Assembly (NCBI RefSeq): GCF_014635065.1
Contig: NZ_BMCG01000005.1
Span: 124,001-188,000 of the forward strand
Direction of reading: 5' to 3'
Length of the DNA: 64,000 nucleotides
DNA from: Oxalicibacterium flavum
GTDB lineage: Bacteria > Pseudomonadota > Gammaproteobacteria > Burkholderiales > Burkholderiaceae_D
Shown here piece after piece: positions 17,841 to 26,356 of the stretch. The notes beneath the pieces were generated by a model. It saw nothing but the letters and a program-made list of their open reading frames with translations. It was not told the origin of the DNA and searched no databases. A program made the translations under genes and the position numbers. How positions within the stretch are numbered: the stretch's first letter is position 1; each line of letters starts with the position of its first letter.

Positions 17841-20585
17841 ATGGACAAAACCCTGCTTCTCGTCGATGGCTCGAGCTATCTGTACCGTGCCTTTCATGCG
17901 ATGCCCGATCTGCGCAATGCCGACGGCGCGCCGACCGGCGCCATCTACGGCATGATCAACATGCTGCGCCGTCTGCGCAAGGATTACCCGGATGCCGCCT
18001 GCATGGCCTGCGTGTTCGACGCCAAGGGCAAGACCTTCCGCGACGATCTCTATCCGGCCTACAAGGCGCAGCGCGCCAGCATGCCGGAAGACCTGTCGAA
18101 GCAGATCGAGCCCATCCACGAAGCGGTGCGCGCGATGGGCTGGCCGATCCTGATGGTGGAAGGCATCGAGGCCGACGACGTGATCGGCACGCTGGCGGTG
18201 GAAGCCGAAAAGCAGGGCATGAGCGTGGTGGTGTCCACCGGCGACAAGGACCTTGCGCAACTGGTCAACCGGCAGGTCACGCTGGTCAATACCATGACCA
18301 GCGAAAAACTCGACGTCGAAGGCGTGGTCGCCAAGTTCGGCGTGCCGCCAGAGCGCATCGTCGATTACCTGACGCTGATCGGCGATGCGGTCGACAACGT
18401 GCCGGGCGTCGACAAGGTCGGCCCCAAGACCGCGCTCAAGCTGCTCACGCAATACGGCACGCTGGACGGCATCGTCGAGCATGCGGCCGAGATCAAAGGC
18501 GCGGTCGGCGAGAACCTGCGCCGCGCGCTCGACTGGCTGCCGCAGGCCAAGGTGCTGATCACGGTCAAGACCGACTGCGATCTGTCGGCGCACATGGAGT
18601 CGATCTGCGGCTCGCTGGAGCAGAAGCCCGAAGACCGCGACGCCATGATCGAATTCTTCAAGCGCAACGGCTTCAAGAGCTGGCTGCGCGAGCTGACCGA
18701 GCAGGCCGCGACCGATTCGCCGGTGGCGGTCGCCGGCGCGCCGCAGGGCGGACTGTTCGACCTGATTACGGAAGCGCCCGAACAGCACTACGAGACGATC
18801 ACCACCGAAGCCGAATTCGAACGCTGGCTGGCGAAGATCGACAGCGCCGAACTGACCGCGCTCGATACCGAAACCACTTCGCTCGATCCGATGCAGGCGC
18901 AACTGGTCGGCATCTCGCTCTGCTGCGAACCTGGCACGGCCGCCTACATTCCGGTCGCGCACAACTACCAGGATGCGCCGCCGCAACTGTCGCGCGACTA
19001 TGTGCTGGAGAAGATGCGCGCCTGGCTCGAGTCGCCCGACAAGCCCAAGGTCGGACAGAACCTCAAGTACGACAGCCACATATTCGCCAATCACGGCGTC
19101 ACGCTGCGCGGCATCGCGCATGACACGCTGCTGCAATCCTATGTGTTCGAGTCGCACCGCAATCACGACATGGACAACCTCGCGCTGCGTCACCTGAACC
19201 GCAAGACCATTACCTTCCAGGACGTATGCGGCAAGGGCGCCTCGCAACTGTGCTTCGACCAGGTCGAACTGGGGCGCGCCACCGAGTACGCGGCCGAGGA
19301 TGCGGACATCACGCTGCAGCTGCATCGCCGCATGCTGCCCGAGGTCGAGGAAGACAAGGGATTGACCTTCGTCTATCGCGAGATCGAACTGCCGACCGCA
19401 GTGGTGCTGCAAAAGATGGAACGCAACGGCGTGCTGATCGATCCCGAGCGCCTCAATGCGCAATCGAACGAACTCGGCCGCCGCATGCTGGAGATCGAGA
19501 CGCAGGCTTACGAACTGGCAGGCCAGCCGTTCAACCTCAACTCGCCCAAGCAGATCGGTGACATCTTCTTCGAGAAGCTGCAACTGCCGGTGGTGAAAAA
19601 GACGCCGTCCGGCTCGCCCTCGACCGACGAGGAAGTGCTGCAGAAACTGGCCGAGGATTACCCGCTGCCCAAGGTGCTGCTCGACTATCGCGGCCTGTCG
19701 AAACTCAAATCGACCTATACCGACAAGCTGCCCAGGATGATCAACGCGCGCACCGGCCGCGTGCACACCAACTATGCGCAGGCGGTGGCGGTCACCGGCC
19801 GTCTCGCCTCCAGCGACCCCAACCTGCAGAACATTCCGATCCGCACGGCCGAAGGCCGCCGCATCCGCGAAGCCTTCGTCGCGCCGCCGGGCAGCGTGAT
19901 TGTCTCGGCCGACTATTCGCAGATCGAACTGCGCATCATGGCGCACATTTCGGAAGACGAGAACATGCTGCGCGCCTTCGCCGACGGCGAGGACATCCAC
20001 CGCGCGACCGCGGCGGAAATCTTCGGCGTTGCGCTGGCCGACGTCGAAAGCGAGCAGCGCCGCTATGCCAAGGTCATCAACTTCGGCCTGATCTACGGCA
20101 TGAGCGCCTTCGGCCTGGCCGGCAACCTCGGCATCGAACGCGTCGCCGCGCAGAACTACATCGAGCGCTACTTCGCGCGCTTTGCCGGCGTCAAGCGCTA
20201 CATGGACGAGACGCGGCTGGAAGCCAAGGCGCGCGGCTACGTGCAGACCGTGTTCGGCCGCCGCCTGTGGCTGCCCGAGATCAATTCGCCCAACGGCCCG
20301 CGCCGGCAGGCTGCCGAGCGCGCCGCGATCAATGCGCCGATGCAGGGCACGGCGGCCGATCTGATCAAGCTGTCGATGATCGCGGTGCAGGACTGGCTGG
20401 AAGCGGAAAAACTGCAATCGAAGATGATCATGCAGGTGCATGACGAACTGGTGCTCGAAGTGCCGGAAGCTGAACTCGCATTGATCCGCGAACGCCTGCC
20501 GCAACTGATGGCAGGCATCGCGCAGCTCAAGGTGCCGCTGATCGCCGAAGTCGGCATCGGCATGAACTGGGATGAGGCGCACTAG
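17841..20585 (+). CDS. polA: DNA polymerase I
   Basis: 914 aa, starting MDKTLLLVDGSSYLYRAFHA. It holds the 5'-nuclease domain (about 1-290), the 3'-5' exonuclease (about 310-500; LDTETTSLD with Asp342 and Glu344 shows the proofreading site is intact) and the family A polymerase. Polymerase motif A is VSADYSQIELRIMAHISE, motif B RRYAKVINFGLIYGMSAFG and motif C MIMQVHDELVLEV. It acts in gap filling and Okazaki-fragment maturation. The frame is open upstream of 17841, but the conserved N-terminus fixes the start. Confidence 0.97.
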   Translation: MDKTLLLVDGSSYLYRAFHAMPDLRNADGAPTGAIYGMINMLRRLRKDYPDAACMACVFDAKGKTFRDDLYPAYKAQRASMPEDLSKQIEPIHEAVRAMGWPILMVEGIEADDVIGTLAVEAEKQGMSVVVSTGDKDLAQLVNRQVTLVNTMTSEKLDVEGVVAKFGVPPERIVDYLTLIGDAVDNVPGVDKVGPKTALKLLTQYGTLDGIVEHAAEIKGAVGENLRRALDWLPQAKVLITVKTDCDLSAHMESICGSLEQKPEDRDAMIEFFKRNGFKSWLRELTEQAATDSPVAVAGAPQGGLFDLITEAPEQHYETITTEAEFERWLAKIDSAELTALDTETTSLDPMQAQLVGISLCCEPGTAAYIPVAHNYQDAPPQLSRDYVLEKMRAWLESPDKPKVGQNLKYDSHIFANHGVTLRGIAHDTLLQSYVFESHRNHDMDNLALRHLNRKTITFQDVCGKGASQLCFDQVELGRATEYAAEDADITLQLHRRMLPEVEEDKGLTFVYREIELPTAVVLQKMERNGVLIDPERLNAQSNELGRRMLEIETQAYELAGQPFNLNSPKQIGDIFFEKLQLPVVKKTPSGSPSTDEEVLQKLAEDYPLPKVLLDYRGLSKLKSTYTDKLPRMINARTGRVHTNYAQAVAVTGRLASSDPNLQNIPIRTAEGRRIREAFVAPPGSVIVSADYSQIELRIMAHISEDENMLRAFADGEDIHRATAAEIFGVALADVESEQRRYAKVINFGLIYGMSAFGLAGNLGIERVAAQNYIERYFARFAGVKRYMDETRLEAKARGYVQTVFGRRLWLPEINSPNGPRRQAAERAAINAPMQGTAADLIKLSMIAVQDWLEAEKLQSKMIMQVHDELVLEVPEAELALIRERLPQLMAGIAQLKVPLIAEVGIGMNWDEAH

Positions 20586-20645
20586 GCCGGAGCCTGCTTC
20601 GTCCACGCAAGGATTTTCAACCTGTATTCCGTTTTAGGAGGACGA

Positions 20646-21527
20646 ATGGAAAACCTGAAGGAAGATTTCGACAGCCTGGTCGCGAAGAGTGCCTTGTCCG
20701 ATGACGTCGATCGGCGCGGGTTCCTGAAGACCGCCCTCGGCACCGGTTTCGCCGCCGCCGTGCTGCCGGTCTGCGCGCAGAGCGTGGTCAAGACCGATAC
20801 ACATGGACTGGACGCCGGCACCGTCACCATCGAGGTTGACGGCCAGGCGGTGCCCGTCTATCGCGCGCAGCCGGCCGGCAAGAAGAACCTGCCGGTCATC
20901 CTCGTTATCTCGGAAATCTTCGGCGTGCACGAATACATCGCCGATGTTGCGCGGCGCTTTGCCAAGCAGGGCTATCTGGCGTTGGCGCCCGACCTCTTCG
21001 TGCGGCAGGGCGATCCGACCAGGTACACCTCGATTGCCGAACTGCAGAAAGAACTGATTTCCAAGGTGCCAGACGCGCAGGTCATGAAGGACGTCGATGC
21101 GGTGGTGGCGTGGGCAGACAAGAATGGAGGCAATCCCAAGCGGCTCGGCATCACCGGTTTCTGCTGGGGCGGTCGCATCACGTGGCTGTACGCGGCGCAC
21201 AATCCGCAGGTAAAGGCCGGCGTCGCGTGGTACGGCCGGCTGGTCGGCAACAAAACCGAATTGCAGCCGAGCTATCCGGTCGATATCGCCGCCAGCCTCA
21301 AGACGCCGGTGCTTGGCCTGTACGGCGGCAAGGATGCCGGCATTCCGGTCGCCAGCGTGGCGGAAATGCAGCAGGCGCTGGCGCAGGGTAGCAGCAAGTC
21401 GGAGTTCGTGCTGTTCAAGGACGCCGGCCACGCCTTCCATGCCGATTACCGGCCCAGCTACGTCGAAGCGGATGCGAAGGAAGGATGGCTGCGTTGCCTG
21501 GCATGGTTCAAGGCGCATGGCGTCTGA
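20646..21527 (+). CDS. Dienelactone hydrolase family protein with TAT signal
   Basis: 293 aa. An AGGAGG ribosome site stands 5 nt before the ATG. Residues 22-28 (DRRGFLK) followed by TALGTGFAAAVLP form a twin-arginine signal, so export to the periplasm is likely. The alpha/beta-hydrolase has ISEIFGVHEYI, the nucleophile Cys173 in GFCWGG, Asp230 in GGKDAG and His262 in GHAFH, which is the Cys-His-Asp triad of dienelactone hydrolases. The substrate is unknown; no chlorocatechol genes are nearby. A terminator follows at 21566. Confidence 0.82.
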   Translation: MENLKEDFDSLVAKSALSDDVDRRGFLKTALGTGFAAAVLPVCAQSVVKTDTHGLDAGTVTIEVDGQAVPVYRAQPAGKKNLPVILVISEIFGVHEYIADVARRFAKQGYLALAPDLFVRQGDPTRYTSIAELQKELISKVPDAQVMKDVDAVVAWADKNGGNPKRLGITGFCWGGRITWLYAAHNPQVKAGVAWYGRLVGNKTELQPSYPVDIAASLKTPVLGLYGGKDAGIPVASVAEMQQALAQGSSKSEFVLFKDAGHAFHADYRPSYVEADAKEGWLRCLAWFKAHGV

Positions 21528-21565
21528 ACGAAGACGCCTGCCGTTTTCCACTGAACCTCCACCGC

Positions 21566-21596
21566 ACCGCGACTGGCTTGCCTGTCGCGGTTTTTC
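21566..21596 (+). terminator. Terminator of the dienelactone hydrolase gene
   Basis: ACCGCGAC (21566-21573) pairs with GTCGCGGT (21584-21591) around a 10-nt loop, followed by TTTTC. It lies just before the promoter of the next gene. Confidence 0.75.
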
Positions 21597-21597
21597 G

Positions 21598-21626
21598 TTG
21601 CCGGAATGGGTGTGTTGTGGTTTAAT
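21598..21626 (+). promoter_or_regulatory. Sigma-70-type promoter of the ZIP transporter gene
   Basis: TTGCCG (21598-21603, 4 of 6 match to TTGACA) and TTTAAT (21621-21626, 5 of 6 match to TATAAT) are separated by exactly 17 nt. Transcription would start near 21633, inside the palindrome at 21627-21641. Confidence 0.6.
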
Positions 21627-21641
21627 TGCAACCCGGTTGCA
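21627..21641. promoter_or_regulatory. Operator-like palindrome TGCAAC-N3-GTTGCA
   Basis: This 6-bp perfect inverted repeat with a 3-nt spacer abuts the -10 element and covers the predicted transcription start. The position is classical for a repressor site. A metal-responsive regulator of the Fur/Zur type is a reasonable guess given the downstream ZIP gene, but this is inference. Confidence 0.45.
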
Positions 21642-21658
21642 TCTTATTCGAGATCCAA

Positions 21659-22441
21659 ATTAATTCCACCCTGCTTTCCATCCTGCTGACCACCGCCATT
21701 TCCGGCGTGTTCAGCATTTCCGCGGCGGCGCTGTTTTCGTTCTCGCTGTTGTCGCGCATCGTCGATCGCATGGTCAGCCTGTCGGTCGGCATCTTGCTCG
21801 CGACCTCGCTGCTGCACGCGCTGCCCGAAGCCTTCGAATCCGAGGCCGATGCGCATACGCTGTTCGCCGTGCTGCTGGCCGGCCTGCTCGGCTTTTTCCT
21901 GCTCGAGAAATTCGCGATCCTGCGCCATTCGCATCACCACGAACACGATGGCCACGGCCATCATCACGGCCACGACAAGCACGAGGCGGGCGCTTCCGGC
22001 TGGATGATCCTGGTCGGCGACAGCTTGCACAACTTCACCGACGGCATCCTGATCGCGGCCGCCTTCCTGGCCGATCCGCACCTCGGCATCATGACTGGCC
22101 TGGCGATCATCGCGCACGAGATTCCGCAGGAGATCGGCGACTTCATCGTGCTGCTCAATGCCGGCTTCAGCCGTGCGCGCGCCTTTGCCTACAACATCAT
22201 TTCGGGTTTGACGGCGGTGCTTGGCGGGCTGGTCGGCTACCTGATGCTCGACAACTCGCAGCAATGGATTCCCTACGTGCTGGTGTTCGCTTCATCGGGC
22301 TTCATCTACATCGCCGTCAGCGACCTGATGCCGCAGATGCAGCGCCGCGCCACGCTGCGCGAGACGATTCCGCAGATCGTGCTGATCGCGCTGGGTGTGG
22401 CGATCGTGTTGTTCCTGACCGGGCATTCGCACGCGCATTGA
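21659..22441 (+). CDS. ZIP family metal (zinc) transporter
   Basis: About 260 aa with eight predicted helices. A His-rich cytoplasmic loop between helices 3 and 4 (HSHHHEHDGHGHHHGHDKH) is a metal-binding feature of ZIP proteins. The transport site is formed by GDSLHNFTDGILIAAAF in helix 4 and IAHEIPQEIGDFIVLLNAGF in helix 5. It imports Zn2+ or related divalent ions across the inner membrane. The start is unresolved: the only upstream TTG (21626) overlaps the promoter, and no ATG or GTG occurs before the first helix. 21659 (ATT) is a working choice. Confidence 0.8.
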   Translation: MNSTLLSILLTTAISGVFSISAAALFSFSLLSRIVDRMVSLSVGILLATSLLHALPEAFESEADAHTLFAVLLAGLLGFFLLEKFAILRHSHHHEHDGHGHHHGHDKHEAGASGWMILVGDSLHNFTDGILIAAAFLADPHLGIMTGLAIIAHEIPQEIGDFIVLLNAGFSRARAFAYNIISGLTAVLGGLVGYLMLDNSQQWIPYVLVFASSGFIYIAVSDLMPQMQRRATLRETIPQIVLIALGVAIVLFLTGHSHAH

Positions 22442-22505
22442 TAGGTTCGCAAGGCAGGTGGCTATATCGCTTTTGCCTTTCATTCGCCGTGCGTTCTTCG
22501 ATCTT

Positions 22506-22530
22506 CTGGATTCCCGCCTGCGCGCGGGGC
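22506..22530 (-). repeat. REP-like hairpin element, degenerate copy
   Basis: CTGGATTCCCGCCTGCGCG is the reverse complement of the repeat core at 22601, in opposite orientation. The second hairpin arm is degenerate in this copy. With the next copy it makes an inverted pair in the ZIP/sulfurtransferase gap. Confidence 0.65.
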
Positions 22531-22600
22531 CGACCATCCGGGAACGACGGTGATGAGTTAAAGGCCGGTTTGTAATTCCATATACAGCTCAACGCCCTCC

Positions 22601-22627
22601 GTCATTCCCGCGCAGGCGGGAATCCAG
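22601..22627 (+). repeat. REP-like hairpin element
   Basis: The core GTCATTCCCGCGCAGGCGGG followed by AATCCAG folds as ATTCCCGC-GCAG-GCGGGAAT. The same sequence recurs at 30069 and, reversed, at 22506 and 30154. Confidence 0.8.
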
Positions 22628-22720
22628 TATGGCGCATGCTCAGAGCGCAAACTCCATTTCAACAGCGGTCTTTAGTTTTGCGCATGCAGCGGCAGTAGCT
22701 CAAATCGATTACGGCGAGTC

Positions 22721-23566
22721 TCAAGCCACCGGCCGCTCCGCATCCGCACACCACTCGCTCCACGACCCCGGATACAGCGCCGCGCCCGACAATCCGGCAA
22801 TCTCCAGCGCCAGCAGATTGTGACAAGCCGTCACGCCCGAGCCGCATTGCATGATGGCCTGCTGCGGGTCGCCGATCAGGGCCTGCCATTCCTCGCGCAA
22901 TTGCTCGCTGCTCTTGAAGCGGCCGTCGGGCTGCAGGTTGTCCTTGAAGAAGCGGTTGATGGCGCCCGGAATGTGGCCGCCGACCGGATCGATGGTTTCG
23001 TTCTCGCCGCGGAAGCGGTCGGGCGCGCGCGCGTCAACCAGCGTGCGCCGGTTGTCGAGCAGGTTGCGCATGACGTCGCCGACGCCGACCGTCTTCGTCA
23101 GCGGCGCGCGCAGTCCCAGCGTGCCGCCGCTGCCTGAGGACGGCTCCGTGGCGACCGGATGCTTGCCTGCCAGCCATGCCTGCCAGCCGCCGTCCAGCGT
23201 TGCGACCGCCTTGTGACCGACCCAGCGCAGCATCCACCACAGGCGCGCGGCGAACATGCCGCCGTGCGCGTCATAGACCACCACCTGCGTGTCGTCGTGG
23301 ATACCCCAGCCGCGCAGCGTGTCGATGAAGCCTTCCTGTGCGGGCAGCGGATGGCGCCCGCGGAAGGCGCCGTCCTCGCCCACGGTCGGGCCGGCCAGGT
23401 CGTGATCGAGATGCGCGAAGCGCGCGCGCGGAATGTGTGCCTCGTCGTAGGCGGCACGGCCGGCATCGGGATTGGCGAGGTCGTGGCGGCAATCGATAAC
23501 GACCCAGTTCGGATCGTCGAGGTGTTGCGACAGCGTGTCTGCGGAAACCAGTGTACTGAAAGTCAT
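22721..23566 (-). CDS. Sulfurtransferase, 3-mercaptopyruvate/thiosulfate type
   Basis: 281 aa with two rhodanese domains. The inactive N-terminal one contains VVIDCRHDLANPDAGRAAYDEAHIPRA. The C-terminal one has the active loop CGSGVTAC, whose Cys carries the persulfide; CG-S-GVT is the pattern of 3-mercaptopyruvate sulfurtransferases (SseA). Start 23566 is chosen because AAAGGAG stands just upstream. It follows the EamA exporter gene by 52 nt on the same strand, so the two probably form an operon. Confidence 0.87.
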   Translation of the reverse strand: MTFSTLVSADTLSQHLDDPNWVVIDCRHDLANPDAGRAAYDEAHIPRARFAHLDHDLAGPTVGEDGAFRGRHPLPAQEGFIDTLRGWGIHDDTQVVVYDAHGGMFAARLWWMLRWVGHKAVATLDGGWQAWLAGKHPVATEPSSGSGGTLGLRAPLTKTVGVGDVMRNLLDNRRTLVDARAPDRFRGENETIDPVGGHIPGAINRFFKDNLQPDGRFKSSEQLREEWQALIGDPQQAIMQCGSGVTACHNLLALEIAGLSGAALYPGSWSEWCADAERPVA

Positions 23567-23618
23567 GGCGCTCCTTTGCTTGCGCGTTCGCATGGAACGC
23601 GCGGATCGGATGGATGGA

Positions 23619-24548
23619 TCAGATTTCGGTGGCGATCGGATCGGCCGGCGGCACGGTCTTGCCCGGCCGCGTGTTGCGGATATTGTAGAACGTCGCCACC
23701 AGCCCGCTGACGAGGATGATCGCAATGCCGGACCAGCCGAGCAGACCCAGCACGTCGCTCCAGATCAGGATGCCCCACAGGCTCGAAAACACGATGCCCG
23801 TGTATTGCAGATTGGCCGTCACCAGCGTGTTGCCGAGGCGATACGCGCGCGTCATCGCGATCTGCGCCACCGCGGCCAGCACGCCGATGCCGAGCAGCAG
23901 CGACAGGCCGTAGGCCGAATGCGACCGCAGCAGCGCAATCGGCTCGCCGTGCAGGCCGGACCCGAACAGGCAGCCCGCGACGCCCGCCAGAAATCCCGTC
24001 AGTGAAAAGTAGAACACGACGCGCGACTCGGGTTCCCCGCGCTGGCCCAGGGAACGCACCTGCAGATAGGCGAGCGCCGACAGGAAACCGGAGCCGACGC
24101 CGATCAGTCCGCCCAGCAACTGATCCTGGTGAATGGACGGGCGCAGCAGCAGCGTCACGCCGACGAAGCTGGCGACGATGGCACTGACCAGTCCCCATTC
24201 GAAGCGCCGCTTGCCGCTGCGCCATGCGGCGAGGAACAGGATGCCGGAAATCCAGATCGGCGCCATGTAGTTGAGCGTCATCGCGGTGGCGAGCGGCAGC
24301 AGGCCGATCGCGATGAACCACAGCCACAGCGCCGTCACGCCGACCGCGCAGCGCCACAGGTGCGCCCAGAAGAACGCGGTCTTGAGCGTGCCGCCCTGCT
24401 GCAGGATCAGCACGTAGATGAAGAGCACGCCGATGAAGCCGCGGTACATGATGATCTCGGCCACCGAGTAGGTGTCGGATGCGAGCTTGACGCACACGCC
24501 CATGATGGAAAACATGAGGGTGGCGAACAGCATCCAGAGCGATTGCAT
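23619..24548 (-). CDS. DMT-superfamily (EamA) transporter
   Basis: 309 aa with ten hydrophobic helices arranged as two EamA repeats, starting MQSLWMLFATLMFSIMGVCVKLAS. The first repeat ends near RPSIHQDQ, and the second begins around GGLIGVGSGFLSALAYLQVRSL. Family members export amino acids or other metabolites across the inner membrane; the substrate cannot be read from sequence. It lies upstream of the sulfurtransferase gene and downstream of the Rieske terminator. Confidence 0.85.
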   Translation of the reverse strand: MQSLWMLFATLMFSIMGVCVKLASDTYSVAEIIMYRGFIGVLFIYVLILQQGGTLKTAFFWAHLWRCAVGVTALWLWFIAIGLLPLATAMTLNYMAPIWISGILFLAAWRSGKRRFEWGLVSAIVASFVGVTLLLRPSIHQDQLLGGLIGVGSGFLSALAYLQVRSLGQRGEPESRVVFYFSLTGFLAGVAGCLFGSGLHGEPIALLRSHSAYGLSLLLGIGVLAAVAQIAMTRAYRLGNTLVTANLQYTGIVFSSLWGILIWSDVLGLLGWSGIAIILVSGLVATFYNIRNTRPGKTVPPADPIATEI

Positions 24549-24589
24549 GGCGAGACAGGAAAGAAGAGGGGAAGAAAAAACAAACGGGA

Positions 24590-24627
24590 CGGCAAAAACA
24601 AAACCGGCCGGAGGTCATCCGGCCGGT
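24590..24627 (-). terminator. Terminator of the Rieske oxygenase gene
   Basis: ACCGGCCGGA (24603-24612) pairs with TCCGGCCGGT (24618-24627) around a 5-nt loop. On the minus strand TTTTGTTTTTG follows the stem. It lies just after the stop at 24642. Confidence 0.82.
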
Positions 24628-24641
24628 CTGGCGATTATGCA

Positions 24642-25742
24642 TCAAACCTCGATGTGGCGTCGGTACCACTCGTGGAAGTGCTGCATGCCGTCTTCCATCG
24701 GCGACTGGTACGGACCGACTTCGTTGACGCCGCGGTCGAGCAGGATCTTGCGGCCAGCGTCCATGCGCAGTGCGATCTCGTCGTCCTCATCGCAGGTTTC
24801 CATGTAGGCGGCGCGCTCGGCGTCCACGAACTCGCGCTCGAACAGCACGATCTCTTCGGGATAGTAGAACTCCACCACGTTCTTCGTCTTTTGCGGACCG
24901 TCCGGCCACAGTGTCGAGACGACCAGCACGTGCGGATACCACTCGACCATGATGTTGGGATAGATGGTCAGCCAGATCGCGCCGAACTCCGGCTGCTCGC
25001 CGTTGCGGAACTTGAGGATCTGTTCTTGCCACTTGCGGTACTTGGGCGTGCCGTACTTGGCCAGTGCGTGATTCACGCCGACCGTCTGCACGCTGTAGTG
25101 CTCGCCGAATTCCCAGCGCAGGTCGTCGCAGGTGACGAAGCTGCCGAGGCCCGGATGGAAGGGCTCGACGTGGTAATCCTCGAGATAGACCTCGATGAAG
25201 GTCTTCCAGTTGTAGTCGCAGTCGTGCACTTCGACGTGGTCGAGCATGTAGCCGCTGAAGTCGAGGTCTTTGGTCACGCTGAGCTTGTTCAGGATGCCGG
25301 CGACATCCACGCCGTTCTGCTCGAACAGCAGGCCGTTCCAGTTCTGCAGCGCGGTCTTGGACAGGTTCAGGCACGGCGTTTCGCCGAAGTGCGGCGCGCC
25401 GATCAGTTCACCCTTCAGATCGTAGGTCCAGCGGTGCAGCGGGCACACCAGCGTGTTGGCATTGCCGCGGCCCATGAACATCTTGGCCTGGCGATGGCGG
25501 CAGACGTTGGACAGCAGTTCGATGCCCTGCGCGTTGCGCACCAGCATGCGGCCGTCGTTCTCCCAGGCCAGCGTGGCATAGTCGCCAACGTTCGGCACCA
25601 TGAGTTCGTGGCCCGCGTATTGCGGACCCTTGCGGAAAAGCTGCTGGATTTCCTGCTTCAGCAGTGCGTTGTCGAAATAGACATTGACCGGAAGCTGCGC
25701 GTTCGAGCGCACGAGTTTGGCGAGATTAGCCAGATCGGACAT
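24642..25742 (-). CDS. Rieske [2Fe-2S] aromatic ring-hydroxylating oxygenase alpha subunit
   Basis: 366 aa. The Rieske cluster ligands are C81-x-H83 and C100-x2-H103 (CRH and CPLH). The catalytic domain has EVYLEDYHVEPFHPG, giving the mononuclear-iron ligands His191 and His196 and the bridging Asp189. No beta subunit, ferredoxin or reductase gene is adjacent, so electrons must come from elsewhere. The substrate is unknown. A position upstream of xseB-ispA-dxs, divergently oriented, is in my recollection recurrent in Oxalobacteraceae, which suggests a chromosomal rather than recently acquired gene. Confidence 0.85.
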   Translation of the reverse strand: MSDLANLAKLVRSNAQLPVNVYFDNALLKQEIQQLFRKGPQYAGHELMVPNVGDYATLAWENDGRMLVRNAQGIELLSNVCRHRQAKMFMGRGNANTLVCPLHRWTYDLKGELIGAPHFGETPCLNLSKTALQNWNGLLFEQNGVDVAGILNKLSVTKDLDFSGYMLDHVEVHDCDYNWKTFIEVYLEDYHVEPFHPGLGSFVTCDDLRWEFGEHYSVQTVGVNHALAKYGTPKYRKWQEQILKFRNGEQPEFGAIWLTIYPNIMVEWYPHVLVVSTLWPDGPQKTKNVVEFYYPEEIVLFEREFVDAERAAYMETCDEDDEIALRMDAGRKILLDRGVNEVGPYQSPMEDGMQHFHEWYRRHIEV

Positions 25743-26092
25743 CCCCTACCCCCAAATTAATTTTCACCAACCTAAGAGAGAAAGAATCCGCAAAAACCTT
25801 GAATCAAACGAAATGATGAGGCAATTTTGGACAGAACTGGCAATTATAACCCAGAGTTCCATGCGGACCAGCCCGGAAACCCTTGCGCAGCTTGAAATTC
25901 GAGGGCTTTGCAAAAAGGAAATGCCGTGGCGCCGGTTTTTGCACGGCGCTGTTCCGCAAGTGCCGCCCGGGATGGGTTTTTCAAGCCGTTTTTCATCAAA
26001 AATCGCGGGTGGCGTTGTGCCGGTCTGCGTTTGCGCTGCATGCGGGCGGGGGGATGCACTAAAATAGCGGGCTAAACCTTTTCCCCATCGTT
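25743..26092. other. Divergent intergenic region between Rieske gene and xseB
   Basis: 350 nt with no recognised gene. A perfect TATAAT on the minus strand (25843-25848) is a likely -10 for the Rieske gene, giving a leader of roughly 95 nt. On the plus strand TAAAAT at 26060-26065 could be the -10 for xseB-ispA-dxs; its -35 is unclear. The open frame 25684-26067 shows no family likeness and was not called. Confidence 0.45.
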
Positions 26093-26356
26093 ATGTCCAA
26101 GAAACTACCCGCGGTTGCACTGCCTGCGTCCTTCGAGGAAGCCATGGCAGAACTCGAACAACTGGTGGCGCGCATGGAAGCAGGCGAGCTGCCGCTGGAG
26201 GCTTCGGTCGCCGCCTACAAGCGCGGCTCCGAACTCGTGAAGTTCTGCGCTGCCCAACTCGAAAAAGTGGAAAACCAGGTCAAGGTGCTGGAAGGCGATC
26301 TGCTCAAGCCGTTCGAGGGCGATGCGGCAGATGCAGCACGCGGGGAAGAACAATGA
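26093..26356 (+). CDS. xseB: Exodeoxyribonuclease VII small subunit
   Basis: 87 aa. The conserved core is SFEEAMAELEQLVARMEAGELPLEASVAAYKRGSEL split by short linkers, followed by CAAQLEKVENQVKVLEGD. This is the helical hairpin of XseB, which coats the coiled coil of XseA in the single-strand-specific nuclease ExoVII. Its stop overlaps the ispA start (ATGA), so the two are translationally coupled. Confidence 0.93.
   Translation: MSKKLPAVALPASFEEAMAELEQLVARMEAGELPLEASVAAYKRGSELVKFCAAQLEKVENQVKVLEGDLLKPFEGDAADAARGEEQ

Noticed and set aside
17124-20606. Open frame of 1160 codons on the minus strand opposite polA
   Set aside because: Only the last 136 codons (DUF2782) show a real protein. The rest is Arg/His/Asp/Gly-rich antisense of polA, typical of high-GC genomes.
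22506-22627. CRISPR array
   Set aside because: Only two copies in opposite orientation with hairpins and no regular spacers. This is a REP-like pair.
25684-26067. Gene in the Rieske/xseB gap (127 codons)
   Set aside because: No homology, overlaps the start of the Rieske gene and lacks a ribosome site.
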